A DNA stretch of 64,000 bases from an uncultured Mucilaginibacter sp. (lineage in GTDB: Bacteria > Bacteroidota > Bacteroidia > Sphingobacteriales > Sphingobacteriaceae). The translations under genes and the position numbers were made by a program. The notes beneath the pieces were generated by a model. That model was not told the DNA's origin, searched no databases, and was given only the letters and a program-made list of their open reading frames with translations. Position 1 is the first letter of the stretch. Every line of letters starts with the position of its first letter. The stretch covers positions 186,001 to 250,000 of the forward strand of contig CAJYJH010000065.1 in assembly GCA_913775265.1 (NCBI GenBank), read 5' to 3'. This document shows, piece by piece, positions 9,065-18,344 of the stretch.

Positions 9065-9111
9065 AAATAATCAACTTTTTATTTATTCCCCCTTTAGGGG
9101 GGTGGGGGGGC

Positions 9112-9666
9112 TTAGGCAGCCGGTGTACTTGGCGGCCCTAATTTAATCAGCGCAAATACCGCATAATTCAACATATCCTGATAGTTGGCTTTCACGCCTT
9201 CCGAGGCTAAAGTTTGGCCCTGGTTATCTTCAATCTGCTTAACCCGCAATAATTTCATCAGTATCAAATCTGTTAATGAGCTGATACGCATATCGCGCCA
9301 GGCCTCGCCGTAATCATGGTTTTTGGCCAGCATTAAATTATACGTTTCTTTAGCGTAATGATCAAACAGATCGCTCACCATATCTACCGGTAACTCCAGG
9401 GCATCTTCGGGCTTACTGTCAATCTGCATCATGGCAATTAAACAATAATTTACAATGCCAATGTACTCTCCGGTTACATCGTCGCCCACTTTGGATACCT
9501 TTTTTTCTTCGAGCGTGCGAATGCGCTGTGCTTTGATAAAAATCTGATCGGTGATGGATGATGGCCGGAGTATGCGCCAGGCGGTGCCGTAATCGCGTGT
9601 TTTTTTGATAAACAAGCTTTTACAAGCATTAATAACGGCTTCGTACTCTATTGCGGTATTGCTCAA
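9112..9666 (-). CDS. DUF1599 (nucleotide-modification-associated domain 1) protein with two repeats
   Basis: 184 residues made of two copies of one unit: KKTRDYGTAWRILRPSSITD (about residues 22-41) and AKNHDYGEAWRDMRISSLTD (about 114-133). Each is followed by a helix with (K)RIRTLEE or LRVKQIED. This is the DUF1599 pattern, grouped in comparative genomics with nucleotide-modification genes; its activity is not established. Here it lies in an ordinary housekeeping setting, divergent from folP and 47 bases before the DoxX gene. The 47-base gap holds a G/C homopolymer stretch. Confidence 0.85.
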   Translation of the reverse strand: MSNTAIEYEAVINACKSLFIKKTRDYGTAWRILRPSSITDQIFIKAQRIRTLEEKKVSKVGDDVTGEYIGIVNYCLIAMMQIDSKPEDALELPVDMVSDLFDHYAKETYNLMLAKNHDYGEAWRDMRISSLTDLILMKLLRVKQIEDNQGQTLASEGVKANYQDMLNYAVFALIKLGPPSTPAA

Positions 9667-9729
9667 AACAGTAGTATTTAGTTTTTCTTTAGATATTTGC
9701 TCACTACAGCATTAAAGCGCCGTAAGTAA

Positions 9730-10593
9730 ATGGCTAAAGATACAGTTTTTCATAAAAAGGCAACCACCAATGCCGGTGGCCGCCTCATCAATTTAAGTAC
9801 GCCTAAGGTGATGGGCATTATTAACCTGACGCCAGATTCGTTTTTTGCCGATAGCCGCAAGCCTGCCGTAACTGATGCACTGCAACAGGCCGGACAAATG
9901 CTGGCCGATGGTGCTGCCATGCTCGACTTAGGAGCTTATTCATCCCGGCCGGGCGCCATCGACATTTCGGTACAGGAAGAAACCGACCGCTTGCTGCCTG
10001 TGGTAGAAGCCATTGTACAAGAATATCCTGAAGCCATACTCTCCATAGATACCTTCAGAGCACCGGTAGCCGAAGCTGCTGTTAAAGCAGGGGCGCATAT
10101 CATCAACGATATTGGCGGCGGACAGCTTGATCAGGAGATGTTTACCACCGTAGCACGATTAAAAGTGCCATACATTTTGATGCACATGAAAGGCACACCG
10201 CAAACCATGGTGCAGCAGGCACACTATGAGGATGTGTTTAACGAGGTGCTGGATTATTTTATTTCCCTTTATGCGCAGCTTAAACAATTAGGTGTGCATG
10301 ACGTAATTTTAGATCCTGGCTTTGGCTTTGCTAAAACCGCCGAACATAGCTACGCCTTGTTAAACCGGCTGGAAGGTTTTAACATGCTCGAATTGCCTAT
10401 ATTGACAGGCGTGTCGCGCAAGCGCATGATATACGGTACCTTGGGTACTACTGCCACCGAAGCACTAAACGGCACTACCGTATTAAACACCATTGCTTTG
10501 ATGAAAGGTGCCAGTATTTTGCGGGTACATGATGTAAAACCGGCTGTTGAAGCGGTTAAGCTTTGGCAAGCCACCACAGCAATGCAAGCTTAG
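9730..10593 (+). CDS. folP: Dihydropteroate synthase
   Basis: 287 residues. It joins p-aminobenzoate to the pterin pyrophosphate in folate synthesis and is the sulfonamide target. Signatures: KVMGIINLTPDSFF (residues 26-39), LDLGAYSSRPGA, LSIDTFRAPVAEAA, HIINDIGGG, PYILMHMKGTPQTM and DPGFGFAKT, ending in GVSRKRMI and the RVHDV motif that binds the pterin phosphate. Length and order match the family. It is divergent from the DUF1599 gene. The exonuclease gene starts 40 bases after its stop on the same strand. Confidence 0.97.
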   Translation: MAKDTVFHKKATTNAGGRLINLSTPKVMGIINLTPDSFFADSRKPAVTDALQQAGQMLADGAAMLDLGAYSSRPGAIDISVQEETDRLLPVVEAIVQEYPEAILSIDTFRAPVAEAAVKAGAHIINDIGGGQLDQEMFTTVARLKVPYILMHMKGTPQTMVQQAHYEDVFNEVLDYFISLYAQLKQLGVHDVILDPGFGFAKTAEHSYALLNRLEGFNMLELPILTGVSRKRMIYGTLGTTATEALNGTTVLNTIALMKGASILRVHDVKPAVEAVKLWQATTAMQA

Positions 10594-10633
10594 CCCGGCA
10601 AACCAACCTGCACAATTATCGTTAGTAAGATAT

Positions 10634-11767
10634 ATGTCGCAGAAACCATTGCTGGAATTTACGGATAAAGGTATCTACTGCGCCAAAGGTAAATTTTACA
10701 TCGACCCTTGGCGACCCGTAGATGATGCCGTAATTACCCATGCCCATGCCGACCATGCTTATGCCGGTCATAAACGTTACTTGGCTCATCATTTGTCGCG
10801 CGAAGTAATGCTTTACCGTTTGGGTGAAATACAACTGCAAACTGTAGAATATGGCGAGACTGTCATCAAAAATGGCGTGAGCATTACCTTATATCCGGCC
10901 GGCCACGTGATTGGTTCAGCACAGATTAGGGTTGAAAGTCAAGGTCAGGTGTGGGTGGTATCCGGCGATTATAAAGTAGAAGATGATGGGGTATGTGCCC
11001 CATTTGAGCCGGTAAGCTGCCACCATTTTATATCGGAATGTACCTTTGGTATGCCGGTATATAAATGGAAGCCGCAGGCGCAGCTTTTTACAGAAGTTAA
11101 CAAGTGGTGGCAGCAAAACCGGGATAATAACCTGGCTACGGTTATTGTGGGCTACTCGTTGGGCAAAGCTCAGCGCATACTGCAAAACCTGGATTTGTCT
11201 ATTGGCAAAGTATATACGCATGGCGTAATAGAAAACACCAACGAGGCCCTGCGACGCAACGGCATTATATTACAACCTACCGAACGCATTACCACAGATT
11301 CGGTTAAAGAAGATGTGCGTAAGGGAATTATCATCGCACCGCCATCAGCCGTAGGTACACCCTGGATGCGTAAGTTTCAACCTTATAGTTTTGGTTACTG
11401 TTCGGGATGGATGGCTTTGCGTGGGGCCAAGCGTCGCCGGGCGGCCGACCGTGGTTTCGTCATGTCCGATCATGCCGATTGGGATGGGTTAGTGAGTGCC
11501 ATTGATGCTACCGGTTGCGAAAAGGTTTACCTAACACATGGTTATACCGCCAGTTTTTCGAGGTACTTAGCTGAAATAGGTTTTGATGCTTCTGAAGTGC
11601 ATACTTTATATGGTGGTGAGGAAGAGGGAGCCCCGCCTCAGCCTACCGAAGGTGGTAAGCAAGATGCTACGGCCGAAGATAAACTGGATAATGAAGTGAC
11701 GCTATCGGCAGAAGAAGAGCTGTTGAATGAACTTCCTGCTGATGAAAAACAAGGAGGGGTACTATGA
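10634..11767 (+). CDS. Ligase-associated MBL-fold DNA exonuclease
   Basis: 377 residues. The metallo-beta-lactamase metal site is THAHADHA (H36, H38, D40, H41), and later metal ligands fall in GHVIGSAQIRV, VSGDYKVEDDG, FVMSDHADWDG and VYLTHGYT. The beta-CASP-like middle (GYSLGKAQRILQNL) places it with the SNM1/CPSF nuclease group. In many bacteria this family is genetically linked to an ATP-dependent ligase, and its stop overlaps the ligase start by 4 bases here. I chose the ATG at 10634; the longer frame overlaps folP. It probably trims DNA ends before ligation (inference). The last ~60 residues are an acidic tail. Confidence 0.92.
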   Translation: MSQKPLLEFTDKGIYCAKGKFYIDPWRPVDDAVITHAHADHAYAGHKRYLAHHLSREVMLYRLGEIQLQTVEYGETVIKNGVSITLYPAGHVIGSAQIRVESQGQVWVVSGDYKVEDDGVCAPFEPVSCHHFISECTFGMPVYKWKPQAQLFTEVNKWWQQNRDNNLATVIVGYSLGKAQRILQNLDLSIGKVYTHGVIENTNEALRRNGIILQPTERITTDSVKEDVRKGIIIAPPSAVGTPWMRKFQPYSFGYCSGWMALRGAKRRRAADRGFVMSDHADWDGLVSAIDATGCEKVYLTHGYTASFSRYLAEIGFDASEVHTLYGGEEEGAPPQPTEGGKQDATAEDKLDNEVTLSAEEELLNELPADEKQGGVL

Positions 11768-13380
11768 AAGCCTTTGCCCAACTTTTTACCGCTCTCGACG
11801 AAACCAACAAAACCAACGAAAAGGTAAAGGCGCTTAAAGACTACTTTGCCTGTGCCCCTGATACCGATAAAATGCATATGCTGGCCCTGTTTACCGGGCG
11901 CAACCCTAAACGGCAAATTAACGCTACGCAGTTCCGTCTGTGGGCTATTGAGGCATCCAATATACCGGCCTGGTTGTTTGAAGAAAGCTACCATGTAGTA
12001 GGCGACCTGGCCGAAACTGTGGCCTTGCTGTTGCCCGATCATACTAACAGCAGCAACAAAACATTAACCGAGTGGATTGCCGAAATAAACGCTTTAGATA
12101 AGCAGCCCGATGTAGAGAAACAACACTGGCTTACCCAAGCTTGGGCCACACTCAATGCGCAGGAACGCTTTGTGTTTAACAAGATATTGACCGGCAGCTT
12201 TAGAGTAGGTGTGTCGCAAAACCTGGTTATTAAGGCACTGGCTGATGTGTCTGATTTAGACGCAGCTACACTTACCCACCGTTTGATGGGTAACTGGATG
12301 CCCAACACTTATCAATTTGAAGAGTTGGTACATACCGATACTGCTTTAGAGGATGTATCGCGGCCTTACCCTTTCTTTTTAGCCTACCCGGTGCAAGAAA
12401 CCTCTACGGTTCAAAAATCGCCGGAGGCCCTGCAGGCTTTGCTGGGCGATGCCCAAGAGTGGCAAGCTGAATGGAAATGGGATGGGATACGTGCCCAACT
12501 GATTAAACGCAACGGCGAAATTTTTATCTGGAGCCGGGGTGAGGACTTGGCTACCGATAAATTCCCGGAGTTGCACTCGTTTTTGCATGACCTGCCCGAT
12601 GGTACGGTGCTCGATGGCGAAATACTTTCGTTTCGTGATGGTTTGCCCTTGCCTTTTGCCAACCTGCAAACCCGCATTGGACGCAAAACGCTCAGTAAAA
12701 AAATACTGGAAGAGAGTCCGGTAGCCTTAATTGCTTACGATTGCCTGGAATACGCCGGAGAGGATATTCGTTATAAAACACAGATTGAACGGAGGGCAGT
12801 ATTGGAAAGCCTTCAGTCTCTTACGCAGTACCCGGAAGTGTTCCGCATTTCGGAAGTAATTAACTTTGATAGTTGGGAAGCGTTAACTACCATCCGCGAA
12901 AAATCGAGAGAGATGATAGCCGAAGGTATAATGCTTAAACGCAAGGATGCCCACTACCAGGTAGGTCGTCGCCGGGGCGACTGGTGGAAATGGAAAATAG
13001 ATCCTTTATCAGTAGATGCCGTAATGGTGTATGCCCAAAAAGGGCATGGCCGCCGCGCCGATCTTTATACCGACTATACTTTTGCCGTATGGGATGGTGA
13101 CAAACTGGTGCCTTTTGCCAAAGCTTACTCGGGGCTTACCGATACCGAAATTAATAAAGTAGATGCCTTTGTAAAACGCAACACCCTCGAAAAGTTTGGC
13201 CCGGTGCGTACAGTAAAGCCTCAACTGGTTTTCGAAATCGGTTTTGAAGGCATCAACAAATCTAACCGGCATAAATCGGGCGTGGCCTTACGTTTTCCGC
13301 GGATATTACGCTGGCGTCATGATAAGCCTAAAGAAGAGGCTGATACTTTAGAAACTTTGAAAACTCTGTTAGGCGAGTAA
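11764..13380 (+). CDS. ATP-dependent DNA ligase, exonuclease-linked type
   Basis: 538 residues. The N-terminal DNA-binding domain (about 1-200) is followed by the nucleotidyltransferase domain with the AMP-accepting lysine K238 in KWDGIR. Then come WSRGEDL, VLDGEI, ALIAYDCLEY, EGIMLKRKDAHYQ and WWKWK (motifs III to V), and an OB domain ending VALRFPRILRWRHDK. It seals nicks using ATP rather than NAD. Together with the coupled exonuclease it forms half of the known ligase-associated repair cluster; the Lhr-type helicase and PdeM phosphoesterase that usually accompany it are not beside it. Confidence 0.95.
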   Translation: MKAFAQLFTALDETNKTNEKVKALKDYFACAPDTDKMHMLALFTGRNPKRQINATQFRLWAIEASNIPAWLFEESYHVVGDLAETVALLLPDHTNSSNKTLTEWIAEINALDKQPDVEKQHWLTQAWATLNAQERFVFNKILTGSFRVGVSQNLVIKALADVSDLDAATLTHRLMGNWMPNTYQFEELVHTDTALEDVSRPYPFFLAYPVQETSTVQKSPEALQALLGDAQEWQAEWKWDGIRAQLIKRNGEIFIWSRGEDLATDKFPELHSFLHDLPDGTVLDGEILSFRDGLPLPFANLQTRIGRKTLSKKILEESPVALIAYDCLEYAGEDIRYKTQIERRAVLESLQSLTQYPEVFRISEVINFDSWEALTTIREKSREMIAEGIMLKRKDAHYQVGRRRGDWWKWKIDPLSVDAVMVYAQKGHGRRADLYTDYTFAVWDGDKLVPFAKAYSGLTDTEINKVDAFVKRNTLEKFGPVRTVKPQLVFEIGFEGINKSNRHKSGVALRFPRILRWRHDKPKEEADTLETLKTLLGE

Positions 13381-13461
13381 TATGATAGCATTTTAAATAT
13401 GCACTCTTTTATAAGCAGCTTTTTTACCCGAACATTGCACCTTAATTAATTGCAATATTTT

Positions 13462-13806
13462 ATGGGACAACTGATAGATGATTTTAACGCCTACCGTACC
13501 AAAATGAACGATAGGATTATGGAATCGGCCAACACGAACATTAAACGCTTTTTTGCCTTAGATACCACTACCTATGCCGACGGTGCTTTGGATGTAAAAA
13601 CCAAAGAAATGTTAGGCCTGGTAGCCAGTATGGTTTTACGTTGTGACGACTGCATTAAATACCACTTAGGCAAGTGCCACGAAGCTGGCGTTAACCTCGC
13701 CGAAATGAATGAAATATTTATGATTGCCAACTTGGTGGGCGGCTCTATCGTAATCCCGCATTACCGCCGGGCAGTAGAGTATTGGGATGAGCTGAATGCG
13801 CAGTAA
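13462..13806 (+). CDS. AhpD-like carboxymuconolactone decarboxylase family protein
   Basis: 114 residues, all-helical. The redox motif RCDDCIKYHLGKCHEAG (CxxC plus the following His) is that of AhpD-like alkylhydroperoxidases, and the C-terminal MIANLVGGSIVIPHYRRAVEYW is typical of Bacteroidota members. It probably reduces peroxides or thiols in the cytoplasm (family knowledge). I start at the ATG at 13462; an in-frame TTG lies four codons earlier. It follows the ligase by 81 bases and precedes a terminator. Confidence 0.88.
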   Translation: MGQLIDDFNAYRTKMNDRIMESANTNIKRFFALDTTTYADGALDVKTKEMLGLVASMVLRCDDCIKYHLGKCHEAGVNLAEMNEIFMIANLVGGSIVIPHYRRAVEYWDELNAQ

Positions 13807-13862
13807 AACTGAAATTGTAAGAGAATAGCTAAACCTGATTTTAAGAGATTAATTTAACGAAT

Positions 13863-13890
13863 AAGGGCAATTCTAAAAAGAGTTGCCCTT
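13863..13890 (+). terminator. Terminator after the AhpD-like gene
   Basis: AAGGGCAATTCT pairs with AGAGTTGCCCTT (12 pairs, one G-U) around a four-A loop. The following T-run is short (TTGTGTT), so termination may be partial. Confidence 0.6.
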
Positions 13891-13995
13891 TGTGTTGAGA
13901 AATAATAGCAGCTTAATAATAGAATGTAACTCTCCTTAAGTTTAGTAGCGATTGATTACAGAATATTTGTATATTGCTGTTGCTACCATTAACCA

Positions 13996-14619
13996 ATGCC
14001 TATAAAAAAGCTATCTAAAAAAGACTTGGCCGTCGACTCTACGGCCATATGTGACGTTGCTTTTTTACTGCTTTCCTTTTTCATTCTTACAAGTAACTCT
14101 CACGAATCAACCAATCTTATCCAAACAAATAGACCGGCAATTTCTTCGCATATCATTTCTGATAATTTTGATTTAATTCCGGTCAACGTTATTATAAAAA
14201 GGAATAAGGTTTACTTAAAGATTGATGACAACTATTTAAAAAAGCAAGTTTTAATCAGGATGAAAACTAAGTACGGCGTAAAACTCACTGGCGAGGAAGT
14301 AAGCAGGTTCGGCAACATCAGTAGTTTTGGAGACTCTATAAAATCGTTGAAACACTTTATAAATAACTTTCGGACAATCACAGAAAAAGACATGCAAGGA
14401 ATACCGATTGATGAAACAAAGAAAAACGAATTTTCTAACTGGCTTTCTGAAATACAAAGCGTCGATCAAAATAATAATGGATTTAAATGTAAATTTCAAA
14501 TTGATGCTGACCAGGCAGAAACATATCACATTATAGAATTAGTGATACGGAATCTTCAGTTTCATGATATAAATCAGTTCAGCTTACTTACCCGGCCTGC
14601 AATGCGTTCAAGACGTTAA
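13996..14619 (+). CDS. Orphan ExbD/TolR-like protein
   Basis: 207 residues. After a short cytoplasmic stretch the single membrane helix DVAFLLLSFFILTS (about residues 20-33) carries the Asp that couples proton flow in ExbD/TolR. The rest is a periplasmic domain beginning NLIQTNRPAISSH. This domain is longer and more divergent than in usual ExbD (about 140-150 residues), with an insert of about 60 residues (KYGVKLTGEEVSRFGN to SDVDQNN-like region, residues 90-160). No ExbB or TonB gene is close. The base composition is clearly more AT-rich than the flanking genes. It starts 13 bases before tag but probably has its own promoter. Confidence 0.75.
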   Translation: MPIKKLSKKDLAVDSTAICDVAFLLLSFFILTSNSHESTNLIQTNRPAISSHIISDNFDLIPVNVIIKRNKVYLKIDDNYLKKQVLIRMKTKYGVKLTGEEVSRFGNISSFGDSIKSLKHFINNFRTITEKDMQGIPIDETKKNEFSNWLSEIQSVDQNNNGFKCKFQIDADQAETYHIIELVIRNLQFHDINQFSLLTRPAMRSRR

Positions 14620-14632
14620 AGCTATAATTAGA

Positions 14633-15196
14633 ATGAATTCAACATCTTTCAATATTACCCGCTGCGCCTGGTGCGGAAATGATGACTTATATACCCGGTA
14701 CCACGATGAAGAATGGGGAAAAGAGGTGCATGATGACAAAGTGTTATTTGAGTTTTTGGTGCTCGAGTCGGCGCAGGCAGGTTTGAGTTGGATTACCATA
14801 TTGCGCCGCCGCGAAAACTACCGAAAGGCCTTCGCCAACTTTGATGTGCAAGCTGTGGCTGCCTTTACGGCTGATGATGTAGAACGACTAATGCAGGATG
14901 CCGGCATCATCCGTAATCGTTTAAAAATTACTGCTACCATTGCCAATGCACAGCATTTCATTAAAGTACAGCAAGAGTTTGGCTCGTTCGACCGATACTT
15001 ATACAGTTTTATGCCCGGCGGCAAACCAACGGCCAATCAGTCTGACACGATCCCGGTGAGCACCGATATATCAGACGCCATCAGCAAAGACATGAAAAAA
15101 CGCGGCTTCAAATTTTTCGGTACTACCATTTGCTATGCCTATATGCAGGCCACCGGCATGGTAAACGATCATGTGCCTGATTGCGCTTTTAGATAA
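14633..15196 (+). CDS. tag: DNA-3-methyladenine glycosylase I
   Basis: 187 residues, normal length. It removes 3-methyladenine from alkylated DNA. The zinc-snap residues are present: RCAWCGND at the N-terminus with C and H partners near the end (MVNDHVPDCAF). Family blocks are YHDEEWGKEVHDDKVLFEFL, ESAQAGLSWITILRRRENY and RNRLKITATIANA, then FGTTICYAYMQATGMVNDH. It lies 13 bases after the ExbD-like gene and ahead of polA, in a run of repair genes. Confidence 0.97.
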   Translation: MNSTSFNITRCAWCGNDDLYTRYHDEEWGKEVHDDKVLFEFLVLESAQAGLSWITILRRRENYRKAFANFDVQAVAAFTADDVERLMQDAGIIRNRLKITATIANAQHFIKVQQEFGSFDRYLYSFMPGGKPTANQSDTIPVSTDISDAISKDMKKRGFKFFGTTICYAYMQATGMVNDHVPDCAFR

Positions 15197-15353
15197 GTTA
15201 TTTTTGATTATTGTGATTTTGCAGTGATTTCACCGATAGGCGCGTCAACCTTCAAACATTACGAACTGTTTCTTCTTTACCCGATAGCAAGACAAGTTTA
15301 CGGGCATTAAATTGTATTTTTGCTTTTGTATTTTAAACGACGTTTTTGATGCA

Positions 15354-15403
15354 ATTAGGCGGAATAAAATCAGTGTAATCATCTGCATTTTATTCCGCCT
15401 AAT
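15354..15403. repeat. Perfect 17-bp inverted repeat ahead of polA
   Basis: ATTAGGCGGAATAAAAT (15354-15370) is exactly reversed at 15387-15403, with a 16-base spacer. Flanking GATG/CATC would add four pairs after a two-base bulge. The nonamer TAATCATCT occurs in the spacer and again just after the right arm (15401-15409). The structure ends 22 bases before the polA ATG. No T-run follows on the plus strand, so it looks more like an operator or RNA structure than a terminator. Confidence 0.75.
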
Positions 15404-15425
15404 CATCTCATTATAATCTAAATCG

Positions 15426-18230
15426 ATGAAGAAATTATTTCTCCTGGATGGTATGGCGCTGATGTACCGGGCGCATTTTGCACTGAGTAAAAACCCGCGC
15501 TTTACATCGGGCGGTTTAAACACCTCGGCTGTGATGGGCTTTACCAATACCCTGCTGGATGTATTGCGTAAAGAAAACCCTACGCACATGGCCGTAGTAT
15601 TTGATACCGATGCCCCCACCGAGCGGCATACCGACTTTGAGCATTACAAAGCCCATCGCCAGGCCATGCCCGAAGATTTATCGAAGGCGATGCCTTATGT
15701 GATCAAATTGATTTTGGGGTTCAACATTCCTGTTATTACTTCCGACGGTTATGAAGCCGACGATATTATAGGCACGCTGGCTAAAAAAGCAGAGCAACGC
15801 GGTTATCAGGTTTATTGCATGACGCCTGATAAAGACTTTGCACAACTGGTCTCTCCCAATATTTTCGTATACAAGCCCTCGCGCATGGGCAGCGACATCG
15901 AAATTATGGGTGTAAAAGAAGTGCGCGAAAAATGGGAGGTAGAAGATGTTTGCCAGGTAATTGACATTTTAGGTTTGTGGGGCGATGCGGTAGACAACAT
16001 CCCGGGCATCCCGGGCATCGGCGAAAAAACAGCCAAGCTTTTAATTAAGCAATACGGCTCGGTAGAAAATATCATCAAAAACAGCCATGAACTGAAAGGC
16101 AAGCTGCGCGAAAACGTCGAAAACTTTGCCGAGCAAGGCATTATGTCCAAAAAACTGGCAACTATCTTATTAGATGCCCCGGTGGAGTTAGACGAAGAAG
16201 GGCTGGAAATTTGTGCTCCAAGCCGTGACTTGCTGGAGCCATTATTTGCCGAACTGGAATTTCGTACGTTAGGCCGCCGCGTATTTGGCGACGATTTTAG
16301 CATTACCGAAATCAAAGCAACTTCAGGTCAGCAGGATTTGTTTAGCAGTGCAACAACCAGTACCGTACGTACCCTTACTGTTGACGTAACCGACATTGCC
16401 GAACCGGAACCCGCAGCCAAAAATATACACAATGTAACCCACGAGTATCATTTAACCGATACGCCGGAAAAACGAGCCGAGTTACTGGCTTTGCTGCAAC
16501 AGCAAACAGAAATAACGTTTGATACTGAAACCACAGGTATTGATGCCAACAACTGCGAACTGGTAGGCTTATCGTTTGCCATTAAACCCGGTGAGGCCTG
16601 GTATATTCCTGTTCCTGCAGATTATGCAGACGCCAAGGCCATTGCCGACGAGTTTAAACCAGTACTCGAAAATGAGGCTATCAATAAAGTAGGCCAAAAC
16701 ATTAAATACGATATTCTAGTGCTAAAATGGTATGGTATCGAGGTGAAAGGCCAGTTGTTTGATACCATGATGGCCCACTATATTCTGGATCCGGATACAC
16801 GCCATAGTATGGACATCCTGTCCGAAAATTACTTAGGCTACAAACCGGTATCTATCACTGAACTGATTGGCCCGAAAGGTAAAAACCAGCTCACCATGCG
16901 AGATGTGGATGTGGAGAAAGTAAAAGAATACGCGGGTGAAGATGCTGATGTAACTTTGCAGTTGAAACAGGTTTTTGAAGGCAAGCTGCAAGCCGTTGAG
17001 GCTGAAAAGCTGATTAACGAAATTGAGCACCCGCTGATTTATGTTTTAGCCGATGTAGAGTTTGAAGGGGTAAAGCTGGATGAACAAACGCTGAAAGACT
17101 TTTCGAAGCAGTTGGAAACCGATATTAACCGCCTGGAGCAAACAGTTTATGAAAAGGCAGGTGTAAAGTTCAACGTATCGTCGCCTAAGCAATTGGGGGA
17201 AGTGTTATTCGAAAAGTTACAGCTCGATCCGAAAGCTAAAAAAACAAAAACCGGCCAATACCAAACCGGCGAGGATGTGTTACTGGCACTGGCCAGCAAA
17301 AGCGATATTGTACGCGATATTTTAGATTTCAGACAGTTATTAAAGCTGAAATCTACTTACGTTGATGCGTTGCCTTTAATGATTAACCCTAAAACGGGTC
17401 GTATTCATACTTCTTACAACCAAGCTATTGCGGCAACCGGCAGGTTAAGTTCTAATAACCCTAACCTGCAGAATATTCCCATCCGTACCGAGCGTGGCCG
17501 CGAGGTGCGCAAGGCTTTTATTGCGCGTGATGCCGACCATGTACTGTTATCGGCAGATTATTCGCAGATTGAACTACGCATCATAGCTGAGATTAGCAAG
17601 GATGCCAATATGCTGGATGCCTTTGCTAAAAACCTGGACATCCACACGGCTACAGCCGCCAACGTGTACGGCGTGCCTTTAACCGAGGTGACCAGCGATA
17701 TGCGCCGCAACGCCAAGGCCGTAAACTTCGGTATCATCTACGGGCAGTCGTCGTTCGGCTTATCGCAAAGTTTGGGCATACCGCGTAAAGAGGCTAACGA
17801 CATCATTGAGCAATACTTTGTTCAGTACTCAGGCATTAAGAACTATATGAGCGAAACCATGAATTTTGCCCGCGAGAATGGCTACGTGAAAACGCTGATG
17901 GGCCGCCGTCGTTACCTGCGCGATATCAACTCCGCCAATGCCACCGTGCGTGGCTTCGCCGAGCGAAATGCCATTAACGCTCCTATACAAGGTTCGGCAG
18001 CAGACATGATTAAAATAGCGATGATTAATATCCACCGCGAACTGAAGGCACAAAACTTAGACGCTCGCATGACCATGCAGGTGCATGACGAGTTGGTGTT
18101 TGATGTTCCGCGCCACGAGGTGGAGATTATTAAACCCATTATAGAGCACCACATGAAAACGGCTATCAAAACCGAAGTGCCTATTATGGTAGAAATGGGT
18201 ACTGGTGATAACTGGCTGGCAGCTCATTAA
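15426..18230 (+). CDS. polA: DNA polymerase I
   Basis: 934 residues with all three domains. The 5'-3' exonuclease region covers about 1-300 (LFLLDGMALMYRAHFAL, AVVFDTDAPTERH, EADDIIG, VDNIPGIPGIGEKTA). The proofreading domain is intact, with D366 and E368 in FDTETTG and later YAGEDADVTLQL. The polymerase domain has motif A (DYSQIELR, D711), motif B (RRNAKAVNFGIIYG) and motif C (VHDE, H887-D888-E889). It fills gaps in excision repair and removes Okazaki primers. It is preceded by a strong palindrome and followed by a terminator. Confidence 0.98.
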   Translation: MKKLFLLDGMALMYRAHFALSKNPRFTSGGLNTSAVMGFTNTLLDVLRKENPTHMAVVFDTDAPTERHTDFEHYKAHRQAMPEDLSKAMPYVIKLILGFNIPVITSDGYEADDIIGTLAKKAEQRGYQVYCMTPDKDFAQLVSPNIFVYKPSRMGSDIEIMGVKEVREKWEVEDVCQVIDILGLWGDAVDNIPGIPGIGEKTAKLLIKQYGSVENIIKNSHELKGKLRENVENFAEQGIMSKKLATILLDAPVELDEEGLEICAPSRDLLEPLFAELEFRTLGRRVFGDDFSITEIKATSGQQDLFSSATTSTVRTLTVDVTDIAEPEPAAKNIHNVTHEYHLTDTPEKRAELLALLQQQTEITFDTETTGIDANNCELVGLSFAIKPGEAWYIPVPADYADAKAIADEFKPVLENEAINKVGQNIKYDILVLKWYGIEVKGQLFDTMMAHYILDPDTRHSMDILSENYLGYKPVSITELIGPKGKNQLTMRDVDVEKVKEYAGEDADVTLQLKQVFEGKLQAVEAEKLINEIEHPLIYVLADVEFEGVKLDEQTLKDFSKQLETDINRLEQTVYEKAGVKFNVSSPKQLGEVLFEKLQLDPKAKKTKTGQYQTGEDVLLALASKSDIVRDILDFRQLLKLKSTYVDALPLMINPKTGRIHTSYNQAIAATGRLSSNNPNLQNIPIRTERGREVRKAFIARDADHVLLSADYSQIELRIIAEISKDANMLDAFAKNLDIHTATAANVYGVPLTEVTSDMRRNAKAVNFGIIYGQSSFGLSQSLGIPRKEANDIIEQYFVQYSGIKNYMSETMNFARENGYVKTLMGRRRYLRDINSANATVRGFAERNAINAPIQGSAADMIKIAMINIHRELKAQNLDARMTMQVHDELVFDVPRHEVEIIKPIIEHHMKTAIKTEVPIMVEMGTGDNWLAAH

Positions 18231-18249
18231 ACGATAAGTTATCAAAATA

Positions 18250-18292
18250 AAAAGCCGGATAGCGGTTGGTCATCCAACTGCTATCCGGCTTT
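18250..18292. terminator. Bidirectional terminator between polA and the OM barrel gene
   Basis: AAAAGCCGGATAGC-G-GTTGG pairs with CCAAC-T-GCTATCCGGCTTTT around TCAT, about 20 pairs with one G-U. It has A-rich and T-rich flanks on both strands, so it serves the convergent genes. Confidence 0.9.
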
Positions 18293-18344
18293 TGTATATA
18301 TAAAATGTTGTATTTGTTAATGGATGGACTACAACATAAAGAAA

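Noticed and set aside
9084..9111. C/G homopolymer stretch before the DUF1599 stop as a structured element
   Set aside because: It is a short C-run followed by G-runs that could pair, but its arms are ambiguous and it is too short to assign a role.
15812..16315. Minus-strand 167-codon open frame within polA
   Set aside because: A Ser/Pro-rich shadow of the polymerase reading frame.
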